Source of the DNA: Nocardioides sp. Root240
Lineage (GTDB): Bacteria; Actinomycetota; Actinomycetes; Propionibacteriales; Nocardioidaceae
Length of the DNA stretch: 32,672 nucleotides
NCBI RefSeq assembly: GCF_001428825.1
Contig: NZ_LMIT01000010.1
Location: forward strand, 143,004-175,675
Reading direction: 5' to 3'
Positions 21,584 to 31,153 of the stretch are shown here, piece by piece; position 1 is the first letter of the stretch; each line of letters begins with the position of its first letter. The notes beneath the pieces are model-generated. The model did not search any database and was not told the origin of the DNA. It worked only from the letters and a program-made list of their open reading frames with translations. Made by a program: the position numbers and the translations under genes.

Positions 21584-22327
21584 CTTGCTGGCCAGCCAGG
21601 CGTCGTACGACGTCGGGGCGATCCACGCGCCGGCGCCGGGCGTCGCGACCAGGGCGGTGTCGTCGAGCGCGGCCCCGAAGTACCCGGACGCCGGGTCGGT
21701 GACGACCGTGCGCGGGTCGCCGGTGGCGGCGAACAGGCGCTTGACGAGCTCGTCGATGCCGAGCACGTCGGGCCCCGCGATCTCGACCACCCCGTTGGCC
21801 GGGGCACCGGTGACCACCTCGGCGAGGTGGGCGACGACGTCGCTCGACGCGATCGGCTGCAGCTTGCCGGGCGTCGCGCGCACCACGTCGCCCTCGGTGG
21901 ACGCGTCGGCGATGCCGGGGACGAACTCGAAGAACTGCGTCGACCGCACGATCGTGGAGGGCACGGCGCCGCCCACGACGCCGGCCTCCTGCGCGAGCTT
22001 GGCCCGCATGTAGCCCGCGTCGGTCAGCCGGTCGAGGCCGACGATCGAGAGGATCACGTGGTGCCCGACACCGGCTGCGGCGCCGGCCGCGACGAGGTGC
22101 GCGGTCGAGTCACGGAAGAACGCGAGGACGTCGTCGTCCGCCCAGGACGGCGAGTTGGTGAGGTCGACGACGACGTCGGCGCCGGCGACCGCCTCGGCCA
22201 CGCCCTGGCCGGTGGTGGTGTCGATGCCCGCCTCGCGGCCGAGCGCCACCACGTCGTGCCCGCCGTCCGCCAGGTGCGCCGCGAGCTGGCTCCCGATCAG
22301 GCCTGCTCCGAAGATCACGATCCGCAT
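21581..22327 (-). CDS. NmrA-like NAD(P)-binding oxidoreductase
   Basis: 248 aa. An N-terminal Rossmann motif (MRIVIFGAGLIGSQLAAHLA, GxGxxG at 7-12) is followed by an atypical-SDR/NmrA body (DVVVDLTNSPSW, HHVILSIVGLDRL, STIVRSTQFFEFVP, IASSDVVAHLAEVV). The classical YxxxK pair is not obvious, as in NmrA-type redox sensors and quinone or NAD(P)-binding relatives. The ATG at 22327 has GGAGG 5 nt upstream; a longer frame would read through the operator. It is the first gene of an operon with the Rrf2 regulator, which suggests a redox-responsive role. Confidence 0.82.
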   Translation of the reverse strand: MRIVIFGAGLIGSQLAAHLADGGHDVVALGREAGIDTTTGQGVAEAVAGADVVVDLTNSPSWADDDVLAFFRDSTAHLVAAGAAAGVGHHVILSIVGLDRLTDAGYMRAKLAQEAGVVGGAVPSTIVRSTQFFEFVPGIADASTEGDVVRATPGKLQPIASSDVVAHLAEVVTGAPANGVVEIAGPDVLGIDELVKRLFAATGDPRTVVTDPASGYFGAALDDTALVATPGAGAWIAPTSYDAWLASK

Positions 22328-22344
22328 GACTGCCTCCAAACTCA

Positions 22345-22382
22345 GATGATGTTTATCGTAGATTACTACGACAAACATCATC
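22345..22382 (-). promoter_or_regulatory. Operator of the NmrA-Rrf2 operon
   Basis: Arms GATGATGTTTATCGTAG (22345-22361) and CTACGACAAACATCATC (22366-22382) pair at 16 of 17 positions around ATTA. The inner GTTTATCGTAG part gives 11-bp arms, similar in layout to the 11-3-11 sites described for RsrR. It is AT-rich against its surroundings and covers the predicted -10. Confidence 0.7.
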
Positions 22383-22390
22383 CGAGTCAA
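22360..22390 (-). promoter_or_regulatory. Promoter of the NmrA-Rrf2 operon
   Basis: On the minus strand TTGACT (22390-22385) is a near-consensus -35. Possible -10s are TAGTAA (16-nt spacer) and TAATCT (19-nt spacer), both inside the operator. The leader of about 30 nt includes GGAGG before the ATG. Confidence 0.55.
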
Positions 22391-22541
22391 GCGACGGCTC
22401 CGACCAGCGACGCGACGCCGCTCAGCAGCACGAGCCCGCTCGTCTGGTCGTCGAACCGGCGCTGGTCGATCGACTCCGCCCGGCGCGGACGCACCTCCCG
22501 GTGAGTGGGATCGGTCGCGAGGCGCCGGGACCCGCCGCTCC

Positions 22542-22547
22542 TAGCGT
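22542..22547 (+). promoter_or_regulatory. Candidate -10 for the ABC binding lipoprotein gene
   Basis: TAGCGT fits TANNNT and would give a leader of about 50 nt ending in TTGGAGG before the GTG at 22605. No clear -35. Confidence 0.3.
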
Positions 22548-22604
22548 GACGCGGGACACACACCGGTGGTCTCGGGCCGTCCGGACCTACCCCTTGGAGG
22601 ATCA

Positions 22605-24224
22605 GTGAGGAACCGCATCGCGCGACCCGTTCGCGTCGCCACCGCACTCCTGGCGACCACGTTGCTGGTCGCCGGTTGCGCCGGCAACGACGGCGGCAGC
22701 AGCGACACATTGGACGCGTCGTCGCTGACGAAGGAAGAGATCTACGCGGCGGGCGTCGTCGGCGCCACCGGTGACGAGGGCACCGCGAAGGACGGTGGCA
22801 CGCTGACCCTCGCCGACTACTCCGAGGCGCGCAGCCTCGACCCGACGAAGACCATCCCGAACGGCGCGGCCGGCGGCAACGCACTGGCGGCCGTCTACGA
22901 CGTGCTGATGCGCTACGACCAGCCGTCGAACGCCTTCGAGCCGTGGCTGGCGAAGTCGCTGACCACCGAGGACAGCACGACCTGGACGCTGGAGCTGCGC
23001 CCGGGCGTCACCTTCTCGGACGGCACCCCGCTCGACGCGAAGGCGGTCGTCGGGAGCATCGGCTACTACATGCAGAACGCCGGCTACAACACGCTCCTGC
23101 TCGCCACGAACATCAAGGCGATGGTGCCGCAGGGCGACGACAAGGTCGTGTTCACGCTCAACCGGCCGTGGATCACCTTCCCGAACATGCTGGCCAGCGG
23201 GCCGGGCATGATCATGGCGCCGGCGGCGTACGCGAAGGGGCCGGAGAAGTTCACCCCGATCGGCGCGGGCCCGTTCGCGCTCGACTCCTACAAGCCCGCC
23301 GAGGAGCTGCTCCTCAAGGCCAACGCGGACTACTGGAACGGCAAGCCGCACCTGGACTCCGTGCGCTTCGTGTGGCTCGGCAGTGACGCCGACCGCCTGT
23401 CGTCGCTGACCGACGGCAGCGTCGACGTCGCCAACATCCGCGCCCCGCAGACCCTGGAGAAGGCCCGCACCGACGGCTTCGCCGGCATCATGGCGCCGAG
23501 CGGCCTGGGGAGCCTGTACTGGCTGAACAACCGCGAGGGCCGCGCCGCTTCCGACGTCCGGGTCCGCCAGGCGATCAACTACGCGATCGACCCGGAGGTC
23601 GTCGCCGAGCGGGTCAACGGTGGCGCCGGCCTCCCCGGCCGCAACATCTACTCGCCGAGCGCGCCGTACTTCTCCGACGTCGACACCGCCGACCACGACC
23701 TCGAGAAGGCCAAGTCGCTGCTCGCCGAGGCCAGGGCCGACGGGTACGACGGCACGCTCACCTACATCGGGCAGTCCGACCAGGCGTCGCAGACCCAGGC
23801 CGTGACCGTGCAGGCGATGCTCGAGGCCGCGGGCTTCACCGTGAAGACCGACCTGCTGCGCAACATCGCCGACCAGACCAACCGGATCTACGTCACGCAC
23901 GACTACGACATCGCGGTCTCCGCGATGAGCGTCCCCGACGAGGACCCGTACTCGCGGCTCGCCACCAACCTCAACAGCCAGTCCCCGCAGAACCCCTCCG
24001 GCTACGCCAATCCGGAGATGGACGCGCTGATCGCCAAGCTGCAGGCGGCTTCCGGCGACGAGGCCACCGACCTGCTGAAGCAGATCAACGAGCTGTGGCA
24101 GCAGACCGTCCCCGGCGTCGCGATGGGCGCGGGTGCGTTCTTCATGCCGTGGAACAAGGACGTCCACGGGGTCACCTCGACCTCGGAGACCCTGCTGCTC
24201 CTGGGCGGTGCGTGGAAGGGCTGA
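22605..24224 (+). CDS. ABC transporter substrate-binding lipoprotein, peptide/nickel (SBP_bac_5) family
   Basis: 539 aa. A signal peptide ends in a lipobox (LLVAGC, Cys25), so the mature protein is membrane-anchored. The SBP_bac_5 pattern is complete: SLDPTKTIPNGAAGG, WTLELRPGVTFSDGTPLDAK, IGAGPFALDSYKP, ANADYWNGKPHLDSVRF, DVRVRQAINYAIDPEVVAER and the C-terminal EMDALIAKLQAASG. Members bind oligopeptides, nickel or other small solutes; the ligand here is unknown. No permease or ATPase gene is adjacent, so it must work with a system elsewhere. TTGGAGG before the GTG supports the start. A strong hairpin follows the stop. Confidence 0.88.
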   Translation: MRNRIARPVRVATALLATTLLVAGCAGNDGGSSDTLDASSLTKEEIYAAGVVGATGDEGTAKDGGTLTLADYSEARSLDPTKTIPNGAAGGNALAAVYDVLMRYDQPSNAFEPWLAKSLTTEDSTTWTLELRPGVTFSDGTPLDAKAVVGSIGYYMQNAGYNTLLLATNIKAMVPQGDDKVVFTLNRPWITFPNMLASGPGMIMAPAAYAKGPEKFTPIGAGPFALDSYKPAEELLLKANADYWNGKPHLDSVRFVWLGSDADRLSSLTDGSVDVANIRAPQTLEKARTDGFAGIMAPSGLGSLYWLNNREGRAASDVRVRQAINYAIDPEVVAERVNGGAGLPGRNIYSPSAPYFSDVDTADHDLEKAKSLLAEARADGYDGTLTYIGQSDQASQTQAVTVQAMLEAAGFTVKTDLLRNIADQTNRIYVTHDYDIAVSAMSVPDEDPYSRLATNLNSQSPQNPSGYANPEMDALIAKLQAASGDEATDLLKQINELWQQTVPGVAMGAGAFFMPWNKDVHGVTSTSETLLLLGGAWKG

Positions 24225-24251
24225 TCCCTCCCCCGCTGCTTCCTTCTCGTG

Positions 24252-24289
24252 CGGCCCGGTGCTCGATCTCCTCGATCAGCGCCGGGCCG
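24252..24289. terminator. Bidirectional hairpin between the binding protein and rhomboid genes
   Basis: CGGCCCGGTGCTCGATC (24252-24268) pairs with GATCAGCGCCGGGCCG (24274-24289), with one wobble pair and one bulge. It lies 28 bp after the binding-protein stop and overlaps the last codons of the convergent rhomboid gene. Confidence 0.6.
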
Positions 24290-24857
24290 TACGGCGCTCA
24301 CTGAGCACGATCGCCGCGACCACGCCCGCGATCGCCCCGAACAGGTGGCCCTGCCAGGAGATGCCGGGCTGTCCCGGCAGCACACCCCACAGGACGCCGC
24401 CGTACACGACGAGGACGACGAGCCCGATCGCGATCTCCGCGGGCTGGTGGTCCACGAAGCCCTGCACCGCGAGGTAGGTGATCCACCCGAAGATCAGGCC
24501 CGAGGCCCCGATGTGCACCGAGTGGTCGCCCGCGACGAGCCAGACCGCGAACCCGCCGACGACCCAGATCAGAGCCGTCGCCGCGAGACCCCTGGCCAGG
24601 CCGGTCGCGAGGGTCAGGAAGCCGAGCACCAGCGCCGGCACCGAGTTGGCGACGAGGTGTCCCCAACCGCCGTGCAGCAAGGGCGCCGCCAGGATCCCCA
24701 GCAGGCCCTCCCCCGACCGCGGCCGGATCCCCCACCCGTCCAGCCGGTGCGACGCGGCGACGTCGACGAGCTCGATCCCCCACAGCAGCACGACGAACGC
24801 CACCGCGGCAACACCCGCGACCTGCCAGCCCGGCCGGTCCATGACCTTGAGCTCCAT
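24276..24857 (-). CDS. Rhomboid family intramembrane serine protease
   Basis: 193 aa with six predicted membrane helices. Active-site features are HLVAN (His67, Asn71; the HxxxN motif of helix 2), Ser119 in GASG, and His171 in SWQGHLFG. The protease cleaves substrates within the membrane; substrates are unknown. The short length is typical of the minimal six-helix type. The start is uncertain: the ATG at 24857 lacks a good ribosome site, and the ATG at 24842 (MDRPGW) has GGAG/AAGG before it. Confidence 0.85.
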   Translation of the reverse strand: MELKVMDRPGWQVAGVAAVAFVVLLWGIELVDVAASHRLDGWGIRPRSGEGLLGILAAPLLHGGWGHLVANSVPALVLGFLTLATGLARGLAATALIWVVGGFAVWLVAGDHSVHIGASGLIFGWITYLAVQGFVDHQPAEIAIGLVVLVVYGGVLWGVLPGQPGISWQGHLFGAIAGVVAAIVLSERRTARR

Positions 24858-24875
24858 GCCGGCCAGTGTGGCGGA

Positions 24876-25340
24876 TCAGGCCCAGACGGCGACCCAGTAC
24901 TGCACGCCGTAGGGCGCGTCGTCGTACAGCACCTCGGCGTCAGCCAGGGGCGGCAGGTCCCGGAGGCAGGCGGCGTCGGCCCACAGCTCCTCGGCGAGCT
25001 CGAGGTCGACCCCCGCGAAGGACGCACGCAGCGCCTCGTCGAAGGCGGCCGCACGCTCGTCGAGGTGTCCGGGCGCCTTCTCGGTGCGGGTGGCGGAGCC
25101 GTTGCCGACCACGAGGACGCCCGTCTCGCCGGACTCGACCACCGTGCCGCCGCCGGCAGCGACGAGCGCGGCGCCCACGCGGGCGCCCGACCCGCCGGTG
25201 GCGGCGGAGGAGACGATGCGGACGCGCGGGCCGAGCCGGCCGACGGCGTCGAGGCAGGCGGCCCGCAGGGGCGCGACCGGGTCCTCGATCGAGGCGTACG
25301 ACGGCAGCAGGGCCAGCGTGCCCGGGACGAGCGCCTTCAC
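24876..25340 (-). CDS. LigB-like (class III extradiol dioxygenase subunit B-like) protein, short form
   Basis: 154 aa. GNGSATRTEKAPGHLDERAA matches the conserved block of the actinobacterial LigB-like proteins (G-SA-R-EKAPG-LD-RA), and the N-terminus LVPGTLALLPSYASIEDPVA keeps the family opening. It is shorter than I remember for typical members (well over 200 aa), and the metal-binding His of the true dioxygenases is not evident, so enzyme activity is doubtful. The GTG start overlaps the folP2 stop by 4 bp, making it the third gene of the gpgS-folP2 operon. Family call moderate; function unknown. Confidence 0.6.
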   Translation of the reverse strand: MKALVPGTLALLPSYASIEDPVAPLRAACLDAVGRLGPRVRIVSSAATGGSGARVGAALVAAGGGTVVESGETGVLVVGNGSATRTEKAPGHLDERAAAFDEALRASFAGVDLELAEELWADAACLRDLPPLADAEVLYDDAPYGVQYWVAVWA

Positions 25341-26194
25341 TGGAGGCCCCGGATCGCGCGCAGGGGCGGGCGCCGGCCCGCGATGGACCAGACCATGTCG
25401 ACGGTCTGGCGCGTCTCGGGGACCTGGTGGACGCGGTAGATCCGGGCGCCGGCGAGGGCGCACACCGAGGTCGCGGCGAGGGTGCCGAGCAGGCGGTCGC
25501 CGACCTCACGGCCGAGGGTCTCGCCCACGAAGTCCTTGTTGGACAGCGACACCAGGACCGGCCACCCGGTGGCGACCATCTCGTCGAGGCGGCGGGTGAT
25601 CTCGAGGGAGTGGAAGGTGTTCTTGCCGAAGTCGTGGGCGGGGTCGATCACGATCGACTCCCTCGCCACACCGGCGGAGAGTGCCCGCGAGGCGTAGGCG
25701 ACGGTGTCGGCGATCGCGGCGGCGACCACGTCGTCGTAGTCGATCCGGTAGGGCCGGGTCCGCGGGGTGACGCCGCCGGTGTGGGTGCAGATGATCGCGG
25801 CGTCGTACTCCGCCGCGACGTCGACCAGTTCGGGGTCCGCACCGCCCCACGCGTCGTTGAGGACGTCGGCGCCGGCGGCGCACACGGCGGCTCCGACCTC
25901 GGCCCGCCAGGTGTCGACCGAGATGACGAGGCCGGGGTAGGAGTCGCGGACGCGCGCGACGAAGTCGACCACCCGCGCCTTCTCCTCCGCGGCCGAGATC
26001 TCGACACCGGGCGCGGCCTTGATGCCCCCGATGTCGACGATCTCCGCACCCTGCGCGACCACCTCGGCGACGCGCGCGAAGGCGGCATCCTCCGCCCAGG
26101 TGGCGCCCTTGTCGAAGAACGAGTCGGGGGTCCGGTTGACGATCGCCATCATCAGCGCCTCGTCGTCACCGAACGCGTGGCGTCCGAGCTTCAT
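25337..26194 (-). CDS. folP2: Dihydropteroate synthase-like protein FolP2
   Basis: 285 aa, TIM-barrel pterin-binding family. Relative to functional DHPS, the first motif reads MAIVNRTPDSFFDKG, and the sulfonamide/pABA loop, normally GGESTRPG, reads GGIKAAPGVE. The later VSLSNKDFVG retains the catalytic-loop lysine. This pattern and the position after gpgS match mycobacterial FolP2 (Rv1207), a paralog reported to lack DHPS activity. So it is probably not the housekeeping folate enzyme; a role linked to glucosylglycerate metabolism is possible but unproven. GGGAG before the ATG; starts 10 bp after gpgS. Confidence 0.82.
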   Translation of the reverse strand: MKLGRHAFGDDEALMMAIVNRTPDSFFDKGATWAEDAAFARVAEVVAQGAEIVDIGGIKAAPGVEISAAEEKARVVDFVARVRDSYPGLVISVDTWRAEVGAAVCAAGADVLNDAWGGADPELVDVAAEYDAAIICTHTGGVTPRTRPYRIDYDDVVAAAIADTVAYASRALSAGVARESIVIDPAHDFGKNTFHSLEITRRLDEMVATGWPVLVSLSNKDFVGETLGREVGDRLLGTLAATSVCALAGARIYRVHQVPETRQTVDMVWSIAGRRPPLRAIRGLQ

Positions 26195-26204
26195 CGCTGC
26201 TCCC

Positions 26205-27092
26205 TCACAGGTGGTCCTCCGCCGGCGGGCGCTCGAGGGTCGGTACGACGTGCTCGACCGGCTCGAGCCCGCGTAGGTACTGCCGCAGCACGGCCTCGTC
26301 GGCAGCGGCGACCCCGGAGCGGGCGAGCGCGGCCGCGATGATCTGGGTCGCCATGCCGCCGAGGTCGCGCAACGCCTGGTGCCGGTGGGCGCGGACGCCG
26401 AGACCGACCTGGGCGATCGCGGAGGGTCCGCCGCGGCGGACCGTGTCGACGAGCGCGGCGAGCTCGACGGCGTACCCGGTGGGGACGGAGAGGCCGGCGA
26501 ACCACGAGCGGCGCACCGCCCACTCGCCGGCCAGTGGCTGCACCAGCGGGCCCAGCTCGGGGAAGAGGAGCGCGATCAGGGGGCGGGCGACGAGCTCGGT
26601 GACCCGGCCACCCTCGAGCGGGCCGTCGGCGCCGGGCCGGTCGTAGAAGCCCTTGACCAGCTGCACCTCGGGCGCGTGCAGCAGCGGCCCGAGCAGGCCG
26701 GGGACGAAGTGGGTGTCCCAGTCGTGGAGATCGGCGTCCATGAAGACGAGGAGGTCACCGGTCGTCACGAACAGCGACTTCCACATCGCCTCGCCCTTGC
26801 CCGGGTGGCTGCCCAGGTCGGGACGGATCTCGGCGGCGCGGTGCACCCGCGCTCCCGCCGACTCGGCGACGGCGTAGGTGTCGTCGACGGAGTCGCTGTC
26901 GATCACGACGATCTCGTCGACGAGCGACACGGTGTCGACCAGCGCCTCGCGGACCCGGCTCACCACGGCGCCGACGGTGGCCGCCTCGTTCCGGGCCGGT
27001 ACGACGAGCGAGACCCGCTGCCCCAGCTCCCCCTTGCGACCCAGGAGTCCCTCGAGGCTCCAGTCGTCCCAGTGGGCGGCGTGGATCCCCAT
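26205..27092 (-). CDS. gpgS: Glucosyl-3-phosphoglycerate synthase
   Basis: 295 aa, GT81-type glycosyltransferase. It transfers glucose from UDP- or ADP-glucose to 3-phosphoglycerate, the first step to glucosylglycerate and, in mycobacteria, methylglucose lipopolysaccharide. Visible features are SLVVPARNEAATVG (28-41), the metal-binding DAD (119-121) in LLVFMDADLHDWD, and VKGFYDRPG followed by the family C-terminal region (PLAGEWAVRRSWFAGLSVPT). The ATG at 27092 is chosen because TAGGTT is exactly 7 nt upstream (leaderless); a TTG at 27101 would fall inside that hexamer. It heads an operon with folP2. Confidence 0.88.
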   Translation of the reverse strand: MGIHAAHWDDWSLEGLLGRKGELGQRVSLVVPARNEAATVGAVVSRVREALVDTVSLVDEIVVIDSDSVDDTYAVAESAGARVHRAAEIRPDLGSHPGKGEAMWKSLFVTTGDLLVFMDADLHDWDTHFVPGLLGPLLHAPEVQLVKGFYDRPGADGPLEGGRVTELVARPLIALLFPELGPLVQPLAGEWAVRRSWFAGLSVPTGYAVELAALVDTVRRGGPSAIAQVGLGVRAHRHQALRDLGGMATQIIAAALARSGVAAADEAVLRQYLRGLEPVEHVVPTLERPPAEDHL

Positions 27093-27099
27093 GCCCGCC

Positions 27100-27105
27100 A
27101 ACCTA
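27100..27105 (-). promoter_or_regulatory. Leaderless -10 of gpgS
   Basis: TAGGTT on the minus strand with a 7-nt gap to the ATG at 27092. Confidence 0.5.
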
Positions 27106-27165
27106 CCCGGCCAGAATTGGACGAAGTTTGGCGAGGGTTCTGGTCACAGGGACCGACTCCGGTGC

Positions 27166-27171
27166 TACCGT
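27166..27171 (+). promoter_or_regulatory. Candidate -10 for the 59-aa basic protein gene
   Basis: TACCGT preceded by TGC (extended -10 style) lies about 50 bp before the ATG at 27223; the leader carries AGGAG. Confidence 0.35.
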
Positions 27172-27222
27172 CGAAATCTCGGGAAAAAGGTGTGGGCGCT
27201 CCCTCCCCCCAGGAGTTTCGCG

Positions 27223-27402
27223 ATGAGTCATGGACGTTGGCGACGCAAGCTGCGCTGCCTGGTGAAGCACGGCCCTCGAGGCTGTCCGCACATCGAGCGG
27301 CACTCCCGCCGCCCGCGGCGGAAGAAGAAGCGGCTCGAGGCGTCGGGCGGCCGGCACCGGCCGCCCGTGAACATCGTCAGCCCTGCCGACCTGGTCCGCT
27401 GA
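27223..27402 (+). CDS. Small highly basic protein of unknown function
   Basis: 59 aa, about one third Arg/Lys/His (RRKLRCLVKHGPRGCPHIER, then RRPRRKKKR). Two cysteines and several histidines could bind a metal, but no known zinc-ribbon spacing is evident. AGGAG is 7 nt before the ATG and a promoter-like sequence lies upstream, which supports a real gene. It is divergent from gpgS, and its last 26 bp overlap the convergent amidase gene. I do not recognise it; nucleic-acid binding would fit the charge. Confidence 0.55.
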   Translation: MSHGRWRRKLRCLVKHGPRGCPHIERHSRRPRRKKKRLEASGGRHRPPVNIVSPADLVR

Positions 27403-28219
27403 CCCCGAGGTACGCCCGGGCGGCGGCGACGATGGCCCTGGCGTACCGGCGCTGACCGGCCCTGCTCTCCATCAGCGCGCCCTCCTGCGGGTCGCGCATG
27501 TTGCCGAGCTCCGCCATCACCGCCGGTACGTCGGACAGGTTGAGCGTGCCCAGGTCGCCCCGGACGTCGATCCCCTCCCGCCCCCGGTACGACGACGCGG
27601 CGAAGCCGGCGCGCACCAGCGCGTCGCGCAGCAGCACCGCCAGCCGCCGGGACGGCTTCGCGATGTCGTCGGTCCAGCCGTCGAGCCGCTCCGGGCGGAT
27701 CACGTGGAAGCCGGTCGCGCCGTCGGCGAGCACCCCGTCAGCGTGGATGCTGATCCGCAGGTCCGCCGTCGGGCCGGGCTGACCGGGGTTGCCGAGGCGG
27801 CCGCGCTCGTCGACGCACGGCCCCCACGCGTCGTCGGTGTTCGCCGAGCGCGTCAGCACCACGCGGGCGCCGAGCCGCTCCAGCTCGCGCCGCGCCTCGA
27901 GCGCGACCAGCCAGGTGAAGGTCGCCTCCGGGAAGCCGTCACGGGTGGCGGTGCCGGTGGTGTTGCACTCCTTGGTGAACCCGCCCGCGTCGACGGGCTC
28001 GCCGATCTCGGAGCCGAAGGCGCGGTTGCCGAGCTGGTGGCCGGGGTCGAGCACGACCACGCGGCCCGCCAGCGGTCCGCGACCCGGCGTCGCCGACGGG
28101 GGCGCGGACGCGGAGCCGGGCACCGATGGCGCCGTGCCGTTGCCTTCGGGGGCCGACGTCGAGCACCCCGCCGCGAGCACGGCGGCGAGCAGTCCCGGCA
28201 CGACCCACCGGATGTTCAT
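27377..28219 (-). CDS. N-acetylmuramoyl-L-alanine amidase lipoprotein (Amidase_3)
   Basis: 280 aa. A signal peptide with lipobox (VLAAGC, Cys19) is followed by a Ser/Pro/Ala linker and an Amidase_3 zinc hydrolase domain. Zinc and catalytic residues are His61 in LDPGHQ, Glu98 in FPEATFTW, His149 in RISIHADG and Glu227 in VMAELGNMRD. It cleaves the bond between MurNAc and the stem peptide, from the outer face of the membrane. The ATG at 28219 overlaps the galE stop (ATGA), so it is translated from the galE transcript. Confidence 0.87.
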   Translation of the reverse strand: MNIRWVVPGLLAAVLAAGCSTSAPEGNGTAPSVPGSASAPPSATPGRGPLAGRVVVLDPGHQLGNRAFGSEIGEPVDAGGFTKECNTTGTATRDGFPEATFTWLVALEARRELERLGARVVLTRSANTDDAWGPCVDERGRLGNPGQPGPTADLRISIHADGVLADGATGFHVIRPERLDGWTDDIAKPSRRLAVLLRDALVRAGFAASSYRGREGIDVRGDLGTLNLSDVPAVMAELGNMRDPQEGALMESRAGQRRYARAIVAAARAYLGVSGPGRQG

Positions 28220-29220
28220 GCGTACCCGAGCACGTCCTCGCGCTTCTCGCCCCATGCCAGCGCCGACGCGATCGCCTCGTCGAGCGACAGCTCGGTCTGC
28301 CAGCCGAGCAGCTCGCGCGCCTTGTCGGCGTTCGCGAACGCACCGGCCGCGTCGCCCGGACGCGCGGGCGCCTCGGTGACCGGGACCGGCTTGCCGACGA
28401 CCCGCTCGACGGCGGCGAGCAGCTCGCGGACGGTGACGCCGTCGCCCGAGCCGAGGTTGATGTAGGTGAAGGTCGCGTCGACCTTCGACAGCACCGCGTC
28501 GAACTCCTCCACCGCGCGCACGTGGGCGCGGGCCAGGTCCCAGACGTGGATGTAGTCGCGGATGCCCGTGCCGTCGCGGGTCGGGTGGTCGGTGCCGGTC
28601 AGCGTGAAGGTGTCACGGATGCCGAGGGCCGTCTGCGCCATCAGCGGTACGACGTGCGTGGCGTCACGCAGGTGGTAGCCGGTCTCCAGCTGCGGGTCGG
28701 CGCCGATGGGGTTGAAGTAGCGCAGGATGATCGCGCGCAGGTCGGTCGCCTTCGAGAGGTCTTCGAGGACCATCTCCATCATCCGCTTGGTCCGGGCGTA
28801 GGGCGAGGTCGGGTCGACCGGGTCCTCCTCGGTCACCTCGAACGCCGGCTTGAGCGCGTAGAGCGAGGCCGTCGAGGAGAACAGGATCCGCGGCTTGCCG
28901 AGGGTGGTCAGCTCGTCGAACATCTCGAGCGACTTCGCGACGTTGTCGCGGTAGTACTCGTAGGGCAGCGCGACCGACTCCGGCACGACGATCCGCGCGG
29001 CCATGTGGATCGTGGCGTCGAGGTCGGGGTGCTCCTCGATGATGCGGCGCAGCAGCGCCCGGTCGGCGATGTCGCCCTCGTAGAAGATGCGGTCGCCGAC
29101 GTACTGGCGCGGGCCGGTGAGCAGCGAGTCGAGGACGACGGGGACGTGCCCGGACTCCTCCAGGGCCTTCGCGGTGATCGAACCGAGGTAGCCGGCGCCG
29201 CCGGTGACGAGGACCTTCAT
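28216..29220 (-). CDS. galE: UDP-glucose 4-epimerase
   Basis: 334 aa, extended short-chain dehydrogenase. The NAD-binding motif GGAGYLG is at 7-13. The catalytic residues are SST (115-117) and Tyr141-Lys145 in YARTK. ILRYFNPIGADP and the C-terminal LGSGDGVTVRELLAAVERVV are typical of GalE. It interconverts UDP-glucose and UDP-galactose for wall or exopolysaccharide synthesis, in keeping with adjacent rmlA, rmlB and manA. TAGGCT lies 7 nt before the ATG, so it probably has a leaderless promoter formed at the end of rmlA. Related UDP-sugar epimerases cannot be excluded. Confidence 0.87.
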   Translation of the reverse strand: MKVLVTGGAGYLGSITAKALEESGHVPVVLDSLLTGPRQYVGDRIFYEGDIADRALLRRIIEEHPDLDATIHMAARIVVPESVALPYEYYRDNVAKSLEMFDELTTLGKPRILFSSTASLYALKPAFEVTEEDPVDPTSPYARTKRMMEMVLEDLSKATDLRAIILRYFNPIGADPQLETGYHLRDATHVVPLMAQTALGIRDTFTLTGTDHPTRDGTGIRDYIHVWDLARAHVRAVEEFDAVLSKVDATFTYINLGSGDGVTVRELLAAVERVVGKPVPVTEAPARPGDAAGAFANADKARELLGWQTELSLDEAIASALAWGEKREDVLGYA

Positions 29221-29230
29221 GGCCGCGAGC

Positions 29231-31124
<1,894 letters not shown>

Positions 31125-31141
31125 GGCGTTGTCACCTCCTC

Positions 31142-31147
31142 TAGAGT
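31142..31147 (+). promoter_or_regulatory. Leaderless -10 of manA
   Basis: TAGAGT with a 6-nt gap to the GTG at 31154. Confidence 0.5.
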
Positions 31148-31153
31148 GACCCG

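Noticed and set aside
21114..22390. Rrf2 protein as NsrR or IscR
   Set aside because: NsrR uses an Asp8 ligand with a three-cysteine pattern, and IscR has C-x5-C-x5-C. Here Glu8, His33 and the NmrA-like neighbour fit RsrR better.
27093..27101. TTG at 27101 as the gpgS start
   Set aside because: It lies within the likely -10 element, and the ATG at 27092 gives the family N-terminus.
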